A DNA stretch of 64,000 bases, taken from positions 1 to 64,000 of the forward strand of contig JBDTDV010000040.1 in NCBI GenBank assembly GCA_039922875.1. Direction: 5' to 3'. Under the pieces are notes generated by a model. It was not told the DNA's origin. It was given only the letters and a program-made list of their open reading frames with translations, and did no database searches. This document shows positions 47,048 to 56,369 of this stretch, one piece after another. The number at the start of each line of letters is the position of its first letter. The stretch's first letter is position 1. The stretch is from JBDTDV01 sp039922875. Lineage in GTDB: Bacteria; Actinomycetota; Actinomycetes; Actinomycetales; Microbacteriaceae. Position numbers and translations under genes: made by a program.

Positions 47048-50000
47048 GCCTGGGCACAGCGCAAGCCGCCCAACTCCAGACCAGCCCGGTCAGTGCGGTA
47101 CAGATCGCCGATGCTCTCGGCAAGCCACGTCCGACCGACCAGCAGTGTGCGGTGATTCAAGCACCGCTGACGCCGGCGCTGGTGGTGGCCGGTGCTGGCA
47201 GTGGTAAGACCGAGACGATGGCCGACCGGGTGCTGTGGCTGCTGGCCAACGGACTCGTGACGCCCGACGGCATCCTGGGCCTCACCTTCACCAGGAAGGC
47301 GGCCGGGGAGCTGGCCTCCCGCGTCGCAACCCGGATCGCCCACTTGCGCACCGCTGGGCTGATGCCCGACGGCACTGACGATGGCACCGACCTCTTTCAG
47401 CAGCCGACCATTTCGACCTACAACGCCTTCGCCAATACGCTGTTCCGGGACAACGCGCTGCTGGTCGGGCGGGAGCCCGAGGCGGTGCTGCTGGGCGAAT
47501 CATCCGCCTGGCGTTTGGCCCGCCGGATCGTCCTGGACCACGGTGACGCCCGGCTGATCCCGCTTGACAAGAGCATCAACCGGGTCACCGAGGCGGTCCT
47601 CGCGTTGCACCACGAGCTTAGCGAGAACGTGGTCGATCCACGGCGACTTCAGCTTCTGGCCCAACGGTTCGGTTACCTCGCTGACCTTCGATACACCAGT
47701 GGGCGGGCAAAGGCCACCCCGTACAATTCGGTCACCGATGCGGTCGGAAAAGTTGCCGCGCTTGGCCCGCTGGCAGAGCTTGCCGAACGTTTTTCCGCAG
47801 AGAAGCGTCGCCAGGGCTTCGTCGAATTCTCCGACCAGGTCGCGCTTGCGCTGACCGTGTGCGAGAAGATCCCCGAGGTAGTGGAACGCTACCGCGGCCG
47901 ATATCCGGTGGTCATCCTGGACGAATACCAAGACACCTCGGTCGTGCAGACTCGGCTGCTGAGCCGGCTGTTCGGCGGACACGGTGTGATGGCGGTCGGC
48001 GACCCGCAACAGTCGATCTACGGCTGGCGGGGTGCAAGCGCCGCGAATCTGCGCCGGTTCGAACAGGACTTCGGCACGAGCACTGGTGCCGCCCAAGCGC
48101 ACGCGGATATGTTCACCCTGTCGATCAGTTGGCGTAACGCCCGCACTATTCTCGCGGCGGCGAACACCCTGGTGGAACCCCTGCGCACCCAGCTGTCCGG
48201 TCGAGGCCAGCCCCTGGCGGCCCGGCCCGACGCTCCAGAGGGGCGGGTTGACACAGCCTTCGCCGAGACCGTTCACGAGGAGGCCGCCGCCGTCGCCGAC
48301 TGGTTCGCCGGACAGCTCGCCGAGCCGACCGCACCACGGTCTGCCGCGATTCTGTTCCGATTTCGACGGCACATGGACGTCTTCGCGCACGCACTGGCCC
48401 AGCGGAGCATTCCGTTCCACATCCTCGGCCTCGGTGGACTGCTCTCCACCCCCGAGATCGTGGACGTGGTCAGCGCATTGCGAGTGGTTCACGATCCCAG
48501 CGCGGGTTCTGCCCTGATCCGCCTGCTCGCCGGTGCCCGCTGGCGGCTGGGCGTTCGCGATCTCAAAGAGCTGAAGAGGGTGGCCTCCTGGTTGCAGTCC
48601 CGAGATTCCGCGCAGCACGCGCTCAGCGACGAGGTCAGGCAGCGGATGCGGGCATCCGTCGCCGCCGACGACGGCGCGTCCATCGTCGATGCGCTCGATT
48701 TCCTGGCCGAGGCTCCGCTGACGCATGCGCGACTGGCTGGCTTCAGCCAGCAGGGGTTGACCCGGTTACGCGATGCCGGGAGCACGATGGCCTTTTTCCG
48801 CTCCCGAGTCGGGATCGGGCTGCTCGACCTGGTCCGGGTGATCGAGCAGGAGTTGCGGTTGGACATCGAAGTCGTAGCCAACGAATCCACCGGCCAGGCC
48901 CGCACCGCACAGGCCAACCTGCACGCATTCCACGACGAGATCACCGGATTCCTGGCCAGTGACGAGCAGGCTACCCTCGGCAGCTTTCTCGGCTGGCTCG
49001 ACCACGCGGCCCGGAAGGACCTGATGGGCCCACGCAGCGACCCCGCAGAGCCGGGAACGGTGCAACTGCTGACGATTCACGGCGCGAAGGGTCTGGAATG
49101 GGATGTGGTGGCGGTGCCGCGTCTGGTTGCGGACGAGCTGCCGGCCAAGTCCCGCGAGGGCGGCGGCTGGCTGGCGTTCGGGGTCCTGCCGTACGAGCTC
49201 CGCGGCGATGCGGCCGAACTTCCCGAATTGCGCTGGCGGGGCCTGGACACCCAGCAGAGTTTCGACATCGAGGTCACCCGGTTCAAGCGTGAACTTGTCG
49301 AGCGGCACCGCTGTGAGGAACGCCGTCTTGCCTATGTCGCGGTTACCCGCGCCAGAGACGCCGTCCTGCTCACCGGCTCGTTCTGGAAGCCGGAGGTGAA
49401 AGCGCCGCGACCTCCTAGCACTTATCTGACCGAACTGGCCGCCGCCGAACTGATCGCTGAGATGCCCGCCGCCAGCAGATCGGAGCAGAATCCCCTGAAC
49501 GAGGCCGGGCAGACCGTGCAATGGCCGCTGGATCCGCTGGGCTCGCGTCGCGCCAGGGTCGAGAGGGCAGCGCGGGCGGTGCGCGCCGCGGACCCCGACG
49601 CCGGAGGTGCCTGGCAGCACGAGATCGACCTGCTCCTGGCAGAGCGGGCCGCGCAGGCAGCGCCCCGGCACGACATCGCGCTGCCGAGCCGGATCCCGGC
49701 GTCCCGCTTCAAGGATTACGTTGCCGATCCGCAGCGCGTGGCGGCGCAGCTGCGCCGCCCGATGCCCGAGCGGCCCTACCGGCAGACCAGAATCGGGACC
49801 CTTTTCCACTCCTGGATAGAGGAGCAGTACGGAGCCCGGGGCGCGCTGGATGTCATCGACGCATCGCTGGACGAGCTCGACGATGATCCTGGCGAGCCGA
49901 TGCTGGAGCAGGCTCAACTGGATCGGCTCACCAGCACGTTCCGCGGCAGCCCGTGGGGATCACGCCGGCCAGAGGAGGTAGAGCTGGAAATTCAGATGCT

Positions 50001-50340
50001 GCTTGCCGGCCGGGTGATCGTCTGCAAGCTCGACGCGGTGTACCGCGAGCCGGAGCCCGGCCGCTACCAGATTGTGGACTGGAAGACCGGGCGGGTGCCC
50101 ACGGACGCTGAGGACCTGGCGGGCAGACAACTGCAGCTGGCCCTGTACCGGCTCGCCTTCTCACGATGGAAGGGGATCGACCCCGCTCTGATCGACGCCG
50201 TCTTCTATTTTGTCGCGGAGGACCGCGTGATTCGGCCGGCTCGCCTCTATTCGGAGGAGGAGTTGATTGGAGTGTGGTCGTCGGTGGCGAACTCTTCGCC
50301 TGCGGGATCTTCGGTCACCGGCTTCAGCCCGTTGGAGTGA
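47044..50340 (+). CDS. adnB: AdnB-like helicase-nuclease subunit
   Basis: The protein (1098 aa) is the partner of AdnA. The motor is complete: Walker A GAGSGKT (50-56), DEYQDTS (293-299), QQSIYGWRGA, IHGAKGLEWD and VAVTRARD. The C-terminal nuclease has RIGTLFHSWIE and IVDWKTG (D1012, K1014). AdnAB is known in mycobacteria to resect double-strand breaks in place of RecBCD. The ATG at 47044 overlaps the adnA stop, and the frame's first Met (47011) lies inside adnA. The final 94 bases overlap the convergent kinase-fold gene. Confidence 0.9.
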   Translation: MSLGTAQAAQLQTSPVSAVQIADALGKPRPTDQQCAVIQAPLTPALVVAGAGSGKTETMADRVLWLLANGLVTPDGILGLTFTRKAAGELASRVATRIAHLRTAGLMPDGTDDGTDLFQQPTISTYNAFANTLFRDNALLVGREPEAVLLGESSAWRLARRIVLDHGDARLIPLDKSINRVTEAVLALHHELSENVVDPRRLQLLAQRFGYLADLRYTSGRAKATPYNSVTDAVGKVAALGPLAELAERFSAEKRRQGFVEFSDQVALALTVCEKIPEVVERYRGRYPVVILDEYQDTSVVQTRLLSRLFGGHGVMAVGDPQQSIYGWRGASAANLRRFEQDFGTSTGAAQAHADMFTLSISWRNARTILAAANTLVEPLRTQLSGRGQPLAARPDAPEGRVDTAFAETVHEEAAAVADWFAGQLAEPTAPRSAAILFRFRRHMDVFAHALAQRSIPFHILGLGGLLSTPEIVDVVSALRVVHDPSAGSALIRLLAGARWRLGVRDLKELKRVASWLQSRDSAQHALSDEVRQRMRASVAADDGASIVDALDFLAEAPLTHARLAGFSQQGLTRLRDAGSTMAFFRSRVGIGLLDLVRVIEQELRLDIEVVANESTGQARTAQANLHAFHDEITGFLASDEQATLGSFLGWLDHAARKDLMGPRSDPAEPGTVQLLTIHGAKGLEWDVVAVPRLVADELPAKSREGGGWLAFGVLPYELRGDAAELPELRWRGLDTQQSFDIEVTRFKRELVERHRCEERRLAYVAVTRARDAVLLTGSFWKPEVKAPRPPSTYLTELAAAELIAEMPAASRSEQNPLNEAGQTVQWPLDPLGSRRARVERAARAVRAADPDAGGAWQHEIDLLLAERAAQAAPRHDIALPSRIPASRFKDYVADPQRVAAQLRRPMPERPYRQTRIGTLFHSWIEEQYGARGALDVIDASLDELDDDPGEPMLEQAQLDRLTSTFRGSPWGSRRPEEVELEIQMLLAGRVIVCKLDAVYREPEPGRYQIVDWKTGRVPTDAEDLAGRQLQLALYRLAFSRWKGIDPALIDAVFYFVAEDRVIRPARLYSEEELIGVWSSVANSSPAGSSVTGFSPLE

Positions 50341-51356
50341 CCATCCTGGGCGCTGCCCGGCCGGTCTCCCGGCGTCTGCTTCAGCATCGCCTCGACATCG
50401 GCGACCTGCATGATCGGACCGGTTTCCGGAGCCAGACGAGTCGAGCCCTCGCTACGCACCCGATCGACGAGCCCGTCAAGCATCTGCACCGCGTCGTCGA
50501 CGATCGCCTGCTGGTGTACCTCACGACCATGCAGCAGCCATCGAGCGATCTCCAGCTCCGCGTACAGCATCGCTCGCTGGCTGAACTGCTTGTCGGTGGA
50601 GATCCGGCGCGCCGCCGCGTAGGCGTCCAGCGCGCTCTGCGCCGCATCCGATCGCAGCCCCAGCAGCCAGTGCAGGTCCCGGGCGGGATCGCCCACCCGC
50701 AGCGCCGCCCAACCCAGCACGCCAACCACGTGCTCCTGCTCAACCAGGAACGAATCCACCGAAAGCGCGCCGTTTATCACGGTCGGCTGAAATTGCCAGA
50801 GGGCGCCGTCGTCCGTCGCCCGCTCCCACCGGTCCCGCAAGGTCACCGGCAACATCCTGGTGGCTGCCGCATTGGCGATCAGAGCCGCGGTGGAATCATG
50901 ACATTCCGCGGCGGTCAGCACCGGCAGCCCCGTTTCGCCGATGAACCCGGATGGCAACGAGTGGACGGCCGCGATCGCGCCACCGAGCGAAGTCGCCAGA
51001 CCCTCTCCGGCGGCAATGTCAGCCAGCGTGACCTTGGCTCCTGGCAGAAAGTCATACACCACCGCCCTGGTCCCGTTCAGCGGAGCCTGACCGACATAGG
51101 TCGGCACCGAGAACGGTAGCCGGGCCCGTATTCCAGCGCTCAGCGACGCCAACGCGATCAAATCCGCACTCTGTTCTGTTTCGGCTGCCTGAGCGGTCGG
51201 CACGCGGATGATCAGCTCGCGACCATCCCGTCCGGTCAGCAGCGCGGCGTCGAAGTCGCCCTGACTGCCGTAGCTGTAGCTGCGGGCTCCTGCCACATCC
51301 AGGCCGGCGACTGCGGAGGTCGCCAACGCGGCTAAAGTGAGATGGGATCTGGCCAT
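50247..51356 (-). CDS. Phosphotransferase-fold protein with lost catalytic residues (predicted pseudokinase)
   Basis: The protein (369 aa) follows the aminoglycoside/macrolide phosphotransferase fold. The position of the catalytic HGD reads N195-G196-A197, the Asn of the loop is S202, and the metal-binding Asp of VIDW is G215 in VGVLGW. The structural GDPARDLHW (222-230) remains. I infer no phosphotransfer. The last 60 residues are low-complexity and overlap adnB by 94 bases. The ATG at 51356 has TAACCT at the leaderless -10 distance. A mycobacterial ion-channel gene sits at this place in the compared order. Confidence 0.82.
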   Translation of the reverse strand: MARSHLTLAALATSAVAGLDVAGARSYSYGSQGDFDAALLTGRDGRELIIRVPTAQAAETEQSADLIALASLSAGIRARLPFSVPTYVGQAPLNGTRAVVYDFLPGAKVTLADIAAGEGLATSLGGAIAAVHSLPSGFIGETGLPVLTAAECHDSTAALIANAAATRMLPVTLRDRWERATDDGALWQFQPTVINGALSVDSFLVEQEHVVGVLGWAALRVGDPARDLHWLLGLRSDAAQSALDAYAAARRISTDKQFSQRAMLYAELEIARWLLHGREVHQQAIVDDAVQMLDGLVDRVRSEGSTRLAPETGPIMQVADVEAMLKQTPGDRPGSAQDGHSNGLKPVTEDPAGEEFATDDHTPINSSSE

Positions 51357-51362
51357 GCCATT

Positions 51363-51368
51363 AGGTTA
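51363..51368 (-). promoter_or_regulatory. -10 element TAACCT for leaderless kinase-fold gene
   Basis: Read on the minus strand, TAACCT (51368-51363) ends 6 bases before the ATG at 51356. Confidence 0.45.
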
Positions 51369-51445
51369 GGTCGTGATTCTCCGGCTGGTGGCGTCGCCAC
51401 GCCTGCTGGCCAGACCAAAAACATCCGGGTGAGGGGTGCTCTCCG

Positions 51446-52462
51446 ATGAGGGGCGGCGTCTCGACCGGTACGACTTCGGATTGGTGCTCGATGCCGCATT
51501 CCGCGTCCGCGGGAATTCCGCTGTCCCGGCAGGAAATCGATCGGGATGGGCTCGGCCGCGCGCGGCCGGCGCTGTTCGACGAACTCTGGCTCAATGAACA
51601 CACTCGGGTCCTAGCCCTGTGGCGCGGCCGCACCCTGATCCGTGACCTCCCCCCGTCCGAGGCCGGGGCAGCGGTCGGCTTCGACGTCGGAACCGCGCCG
51701 CTCGGGCTGGAACTGCTGCCGGTGGCAAACGTCGCGGCCGCACTGATCAGGGTGTATCTGGGCCGCACGGTGGCTGCGTCCCCGCACGGCCCGGCCGGCA
51801 CCGCTGTCGTCGTTGAAGTGCTCACCGACGCCGCCGCCACCGAACTTGAACCGGACGAGACGCGCTGGATGAACCTTCGTCGCGCCGCGCCCCAGCTGAG
51901 CAACCTCGACGCGGGGCTCTTTACAGAGGCGGTGGCCATCGCGAACTGGCACGACTCGCACCCGTGCTGCCCGCGCTGCGGGAACCCGACGGTCGTGGAA
52001 CAAGGTGGCTGGGTGCGGCGCTGCTTCGTGGACAATTCAGAGGTGTTCCCGCGCACCGACCCCGCGATCATCGTCGCCATCCACGACGACGACGATCGGA
52101 TTCTGCTCGGTTCGAACGCCGCATGGGAACCGGGCCGATACTCGCTGCTGGCTGGTTTTGTCGAACCGGGGGAGTCCTTTGAAGAAGCGATAGCCCGCGA
52201 AATCGGCGAGGAGGCCGGCATCAGCGTGGTCGACCCAGAGTATCTGGGGTCGCAGCCCTGGCCATTCCCGGCATCCGTCATGGTGGGTTTTCGGGTCAGG
52301 TTAGCGGCGGATCAGGATCCGTCCGGCTGTACCCCCGATGGGGAGGAAATCGTATCGTTGCGCTGGTTCACCCGCGACGAACTGCGCTCCGACGACTCCG
52401 TGATCCTGCCGGGCGCTGCCTCAATCGCCCGGGCGGTCATCGAGGACTGGCTCGCTTCGTGA
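51446..52462 (+). CDS. nudC: NAD(+) diphosphatase / RNA decapping Nudix hydrolase
   Basis: NudC (338 aa) hydrolyses NADH to NMNH and AMP and can remove NAD caps from RNA. The zinc-finger region is CCPRCG with RRC (about 172-193); the usual fourth Cys is replaced by NSE, as in some actinobacterial forms. The Nudix box GFVEPGESFEEAIAREIGEE is canonical, and SQPWPFPAS is the NudC hallmark. The frame's ATG at 51446 is kept; an ATG at 51491 is a plausible alternative. The stop overlaps the uvrD2 start by 4 bases. Confidence 0.93.
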   Translation: MRGGVSTGTTSDWCSMPHSASAGIPLSRQEIDRDGLGRARPALFDELWLNEHTRVLALWRGRTLIRDLPPSEAGAAVGFDVGTAPLGLELLPVANVAAALIRVYLGRTVAASPHGPAGTAVVVEVLTDAAATELEPDETRWMNLRRAAPQLSNLDAGLFTEAVAIANWHDSHPCCPRCGNPTVVEQGGWVRRCFVDNSEVFPRTDPAIIVAIHDDDDRILLGSNAAWEPGRYSLLAGFVEPGESFEEAIAREIGEEAGISVVDPEYLGSQPWPFPASVMVGFRVRLAADQDPSGCTPDGEEIVSLRWFTRDELRSDDSVILPGAASIARAVIEDWLAS

Positions 52463-54204
52463 CCCCGCCGCGCAGCATTGGACCTGAGGCGCTGCTGAGC
52501 GCACTCGACGCCGAGCAACGCGTCGTCGCAGAGACACTGGTCGGACCGGTGTGTGTGCTGGCCGGCGCCGGCACCGGAAAGACCAGGGCGATCACCCACC
52601 GGATCGCGTTCGGTGTGGCGAGCGGAGTGTATGCGCCCAACCGAGTAATGGCGCTGACCTTTACCAACCGGGCCGCCGCGGAACTGCGCGGCAGGCTGCG
52701 GATGCTGGGCGCCGGAGGAGTTTCGGCGACCACGTTCCACGCCGCTGCGCTCTCCCAGTTGAACTATTTCTGGCCGCAGGTGATCGGCGGGCAGCTGCCC
52801 GCGATCCTGAATGCGAAGGGGCGCCTGCTGGGTCAAGCGGCCGAACGGCTCACGCTCAGGCTGGATACGGCGACGCTGCGTGAGGTCGCGGCGGAGATCG
52901 AGTGGCGCAAGGTATCCGGCCTTAGCCTCGATGACTACGCGGCAGGCCTGGAGCATCGGGTCGTGCCAGGGCGGCTGAGCGCAGACCAGTTGGTCGGCAT
53001 GCATCAGACCTACGAGGATCTCAAGGACGAGCGCAGGCAGTTCGACTTCGAAGACGTGCTGCTGGCTTGCACCGGGATGGTTGCCGCGGAACCGTCCGTC
53101 GCGCTGCAGGTGCGCCAGCAATACCGGTTCTTCGTCGTGGACGAGTACCAGGACGTCTCGCCGTTGCAGCAGCGGCTGCTCGACCAGTGGGTCGGCACCC
53201 GGAGGGACCTCTGCGTCGTCGGGGACGCCAGCCAGACCATCTACTCCTTCGCCGGTGCCCGCAGCGCCTATCTGCTGGAGTTCCCCGGGCGCTATCCGGA
53301 TGCCGTACAGGTGCGCCTCGAACAGAATTACCGCTCAACCGCACCCATCGTTGACACCGCGAATCGGCTGATGCGTGGCCGCTCCGGCGCGTTGACCCTG
53401 CGTGCCGCCCCGACTGAACGACCCGCAGCCGAGCGACCGGACGCCGAGCCGATGATCGGTGTATACCCCAGCGACATGGTCGAGGCGAGGGCGGTCGCCC
53501 AGGCCATCTTCGACCAGGTCTCACGCGGCGCGAAGCCCGAGTCCATCGCGGTGCTGTACCGGCTGAACGTGCAGTCCGCGATGATCGAGACGGCACTTTC
53601 CGACGTCGGCATCAGCAGCCAGATCCGAGGGTCAAAGCGGTTTTTCGATTTGCCGGAGGTGAAGCAGGCGGTGATGACCTTGCGTGCGGCATCCGTTTCG
53701 GTAAGCGGTGAGCCGTTGTTCAAATCCGTCAGCGACGTGTTGCGGTCCCTGGGCTGGAGCCAGCAAGCGCCGGAGACGCGCGGCGCGATCCGGGATCGCT
53801 GGGAATCGCTTAACGCGCTGATGGGCCTGGTCGATCAAGCAGAGCCTGGGACCACGTTCCGTCAGTTCACCGACGAGCTGATGGAGCGCCGGGCGGGGCA
53901 GCACGAGCCGACCGTGTCTGCGGTGACCCTGGCGACGCTGCACTCCGCGAAAGGTCTGGAGTGGGACAGTGTCTATCTGATCGGGCTCAGCGAAGGGCTG
54001 GTGCCGATCAGCTATGCCACCGGCTTCGAGCAGGTCGATGAGGAGCGTCGCCTGCTGTACGTCGGCATCACCAGGGCCCGTCGACAATTGCAGATGTCGT
54101 GGTCGCGGACCGGGCCGCAGCGCGGACCGGTTCGAGCAGAGTCACGTTTTCTGGCAGAACTCGGCAGCCGCAGCCCACGTGCTGCTGGTGCTGGACGGCG
54201 CTGA
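52459..54204 (+). CDS. uvrD2: ATP-dependent DNA helicase, UvrD2-like
   Basis: The protein (581 aa) is a superfamily I 3'-5' DNA helicase. Walker A is AGAGTGKT (35-42), motif II is VDEYQDV (D228), then DASQTIYSFAGA, TLHSAKGLEWDSV and VGITRARRQL. Mycobacterial UvrD2 has extra C-terminal HRDC and cysteine domains, while this one ends soon after motif VI. The GTG start overlaps the nudC stop (GTGA). The last 137 bases overlap the convergent E1-like gene. Confidence 0.9.
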   Translation: MTPPRSIGPEALLSALDAEQRVVAETLVGPVCVLAGAGTGKTRAITHRIAFGVASGVYAPNRVMALTFTNRAAAELRGRLRMLGAGGVSATTFHAAALSQLNYFWPQVIGGQLPAILNAKGRLLGQAAERLTLRLDTATLREVAAEIEWRKVSGLSLDDYAAGLEHRVVPGRLSADQLVGMHQTYEDLKDERRQFDFEDVLLACTGMVAAEPSVALQVRQQYRFFVVDEYQDVSPLQQRLLDQWVGTRRDLCVVGDASQTIYSFAGARSAYLLEFPGRYPDAVQVRLEQNYRSTAPIVDTANRLMRGRSGALTLRAAPTERPAAERPDAEPMIGVYPSDMVEARAVAQAIFDQVSRGAKPESIAVLYRLNVQSAMIETALSDVGISSQIRGSKRFFDLPEVKQAVMTLRAASVSVSGEPLFKSVSDVLRSLGWSQQAPETRGAIRDRWESLNALMGLVDQAEPGTTFRQFTDELMERRAGQHEPTVSAVTLATLHSAKGLEWDSVYLIGLSEGLVPISYATGFEQVDEERRLLYVGITRARRQLQMSWSRTGPQRGPVRAESRFLAELGSRSPRAAGAGRR

Positions 54205-54973
54205 CCTGGCCGGTAACGGCGTCCAATCGAAGACTGGTTGCGGGGAAAGTCGCAGGGATACCGCCCAGGGCATTGCACACGATGCGTCCGGCGCTCGCGG
54301 CTGCCTCCGCCACAACCAGCGGCTGCTCTGTCCAGGCGGTTCTGCCCAGCAACTGACTTGCGATCGCCGGCCATGCCGGGTCGAGGTCGACCCGTGCCTT
54401 TTCGATGCAGAACAAGCACGGACCGATGCCTGGCTCTACCAGCGGTCCGATGCTGACCCATTCATCGCCGAAGACGATCGGAAGATGCGGGATGTCCCGC
54501 CGCAACCAGACGCCGTAGCGCTCGGGCGCGATGACGAAATGCGAAACGATCACCGCGAGGGCGACGGTGCGATTCTGGTCGGCAAGCGGCCACCGGCACG
54601 GCTCATACCCAGCTTCGCGGATGATTTCGGCCAGGCGATGCGCGGTCGCCCCGGCTCCGTCGATCGCAACGACGCCCTGCGCACTGGCGCGCGCCCGGGC
54701 TCTTGACTCGGTGTCGGTGAGAACGGACTCGGTGTCGGTCAGAACGGGCCCCAACCGGTCCAGGAGGGTGGCGATGTCGGCCTCGCTGGCACCGAAGGCG
54801 ATACCGGTCATCACCAGGCCGGATCGGCTAGTACCGGAGACCAGCGCGGCGATCATCCGCTGTTCGCTCAGGCGGACGTTGTCGATCACGGTAACGGGGC
54901 GATCCACGCCCAGTTGCAGCGAGTCCGGGGTACGCCAGACCAGGGGGACGTGGGGGTCGAGTTTGAGCACCAT
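54068..54973 (-). CDS. E1/ThiF-like (cyclodehydratase-type) protein, orphan
   Basis: The protein has 301 residues from the ATG at 54973; upstream codons read into the next gene. It resembles the ThiF/E1-like fold of TOMM precursor-binding cyclodehydratase proteins: a Rossmann region with VVAIDGAGATAHRL, the pair CLFC in GPCLFCIEKARVDLDPAW, and the pair CGC in HVGCGCR, which likely hold a zinc ion. No YcaO partner or precursor peptide is nearby. The CGC codons (54164-54172) lie inside the uvrD2 overlap. A 21-bp duplication gives LTDTESV twice. It corresponds by position to Rv3196 in M. tuberculosis. Confidence 0.72.
   Translation of the reverse strand: MVLKLDPHVPLVWRTPDSLQLGVDRPVTVIDNVRLSEQRMIAALVSGTSRSGLVMTGIAFGASEADIATLLDRLGPVLTDTESVLTDTESRARARASAQGVVAIDGAGATAHRLAEIIREAGYEPCRWPLADQNRTVALAVIVSHFVIAPERYGVWLRRDIPHLPIVFGDEWVSIGPLVEPGIGPCLFCIEKARVDLDPAWPAIASQLLGRTAWTEQPLVVAEAAASAGRIVCNALGGIPATFPATSLRLDAVTGQVSAVQHQQHVGCGCRVLPENVTLLEPVRAAARSATTTSAIVDGPW
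54705..54746. repeat. 21-bp tandem duplication inside the E1-like gene
   Basis: The 21 bases at 54705-54725 are repeated at 54726-54746 with one change. On the minus strand they encode the heptapeptide LTDTESV twice, an in-frame duplication in a loop. Confidence 0.9.
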
Positions 54974-55025
54974 CCCCAGATGATGGCCCTGATTGGGATC
55001 GGCTCGCGCGATCCATCCACAGGCC

Positions 55026-56369
55026 CTATGGCTCGGTGGGGCGCTCGTCGCCGTCGCGGAGCAGGTCCTCCAGCGCTTGGTCCACCTCGTCGAGTTCTGG
55101 GGGCTCTCCCGAGGCCGCGATGCGCAGGCGGGCAACCAGTTGGTCGGGGTTGTCGATGTCCTCCGAGGTCGGCACCAGGTCGGGATGCGACCACAGTCGG
55201 TCACGTGCTTCGCCGCCGACGGCATCCGTGACCGCCTGCCACATCGTTGCCGCCTCCCGCAGTCGCCGTGGCCGCAATTCCAATCCGACCAGGGTGGAGA
55301 ATGCTGACTCGGCTGGCCCGCCCGACGCGCGCCGGCGCTTGACGGTCTCGGCGATGGAGTCCGATTTAGGCAACAGTTTGGTTGCCGCCGCGGTCACCAC
55401 ATCGACCCAACCTTCGACCAGGGCGAGACTGGTTTCCAATCGCCCCAGCGCGGCGAGCTGGTCTTGGCTCTTCGGCGGGATCAGCGCACCGCTGACCATG
55501 GCCTGGCGTAGCTCCTCCGGGTTCGACGGGTCGAAGCCGGCCGCCAGCGATTCGAGGCGCTCGGTGTCGATTCGGATGCCGCGGGCGAACTCCGTGATCG
55601 ACATGATCAGCTGCAGACGCAGCCATTTCGCGTGCCGGAACAACCGGGCGTGGGCCAATTCGCGAACCGCGAGATACAGCTGCACCTGATCTTCCGGAAT
55701 GTCCAGACCGGCGCCGAACTCCGCGACATTCTGCGGGATCAGCGCGGCCTTGCCCTCCTCAAGCAGCGGAATGCCCACATCGCCGCCGGAAACCACCTCG
55801 CTGGCCAGCTGTCCGACCACCTGACCCAGTTGCATGGCGAACAGCGTGCCGCCGATCGAGCGCATCATCTGGCTCGCTCCGGCCAGCATGCCTTTCATCT
55901 CCTCAGGAGCCTGCTCGGCCAGCACTCTGGTCAACGCGTCGGAAATGCTCAGCGCGACCGGTTCAGCCAACTGAGTCCACAACGGCATGGTCAGGCGAAT
56001 CCATTCGACTCGTCCGATCAGGGTCGGCTCACCGGGAAGTTCGGCGACATAGGCGACCCCGTCTAACCACAGCGCGGCAACATGGAATGCCTGCTCCAGT
56101 ATCCGGCGCTGCTCGACACCGACCTCGGTGGCGGCCGCACTGGCGCGGCCCTTTGCCTGCTCCAGGGCGAGGCCCCAATTGATCCCGTCGCCGCTACTCT
56201 TCAGCGCGTTCTGCAGCTGTCCGAGCAGTGCCGCGATGCTCGCCGGATCATTCGGGAGGCCGGCGGCTCCGGCCAACTGGCCGGGGTCGATGGCCGAGTT
56301 ACCGGAGAGGAACTGCCGCAGCATGTCGCGGAACTCCTCCTCGGGGTTTTCGTCCGGCTCATCAGCCAT
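55026..56369 (-). CDS. Zinc-dependent metalloprotease-like protein (DUF2342)
   Basis: The protein (447 aa) belongs to the actinobacterial DUF2342 (zincin-like) family. The family core is AVRELAHARLFRHAKWLR (about 233-250), where a strict HExxH is not seen, so proteolysis is unproven. VGVEQRRILEQAFHVAALWL and a Gly/Asn-rich start are typical. GAGGG lies before the ATG. It is divergent from the Lon-type protease gene and 52 bases upstream of the E1-like gene, so the two may form an operon. Confidence 0.85.
   Translation of the reverse strand: MADEPDENPEEEFRDMLRQFLSGNSAIDPGQLAGAAGLPNDPASIAALLGQLQNALKSSGDGINWGLALEQAKGRASAAATEVGVEQRRILEQAFHVAALWLDGVAYVAELPGEPTLIGRVEWIRLTMPLWTQLAEPVALSISDALTRVLAEQAPEEMKGMLAGASQMMRSIGGTLFAMQLGQVVGQLASEVVSGGDVGIPLLEEGKAALIPQNVAEFGAGLDIPEDQVQLYLAVRELAHARLFRHAKWLRLQLIMSITEFARGIRIDTERLESLAAGFDPSNPEELRQAMVSGALIPPKSQDQLAALGRLETSLALVEGWVDVVTAAATKLLPKSDSIAETVKRRRASGGPAESAFSTLVGLELRPRRLREAATMWQAVTDAVGGEARDRLWSHPDLVPTSEDIDNPDQLVARLRIAASGEPPELDEVDQALEDLLRDGDERPTEP

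Noticed and set aside
43916..50340. Anti-phage defence system built on the two helicase-nucleases
   Set aside because: The order, domains and neighbours match chromosomal AdnAB double-strand-break repair rather than a defence island.
54068..54973. TOMM (azoline peptide) biosynthetic cluster
   Set aside because: Only an E1-like protein is present. No YcaO, dehydrogenase, precursor peptide or exporter is found nearby.
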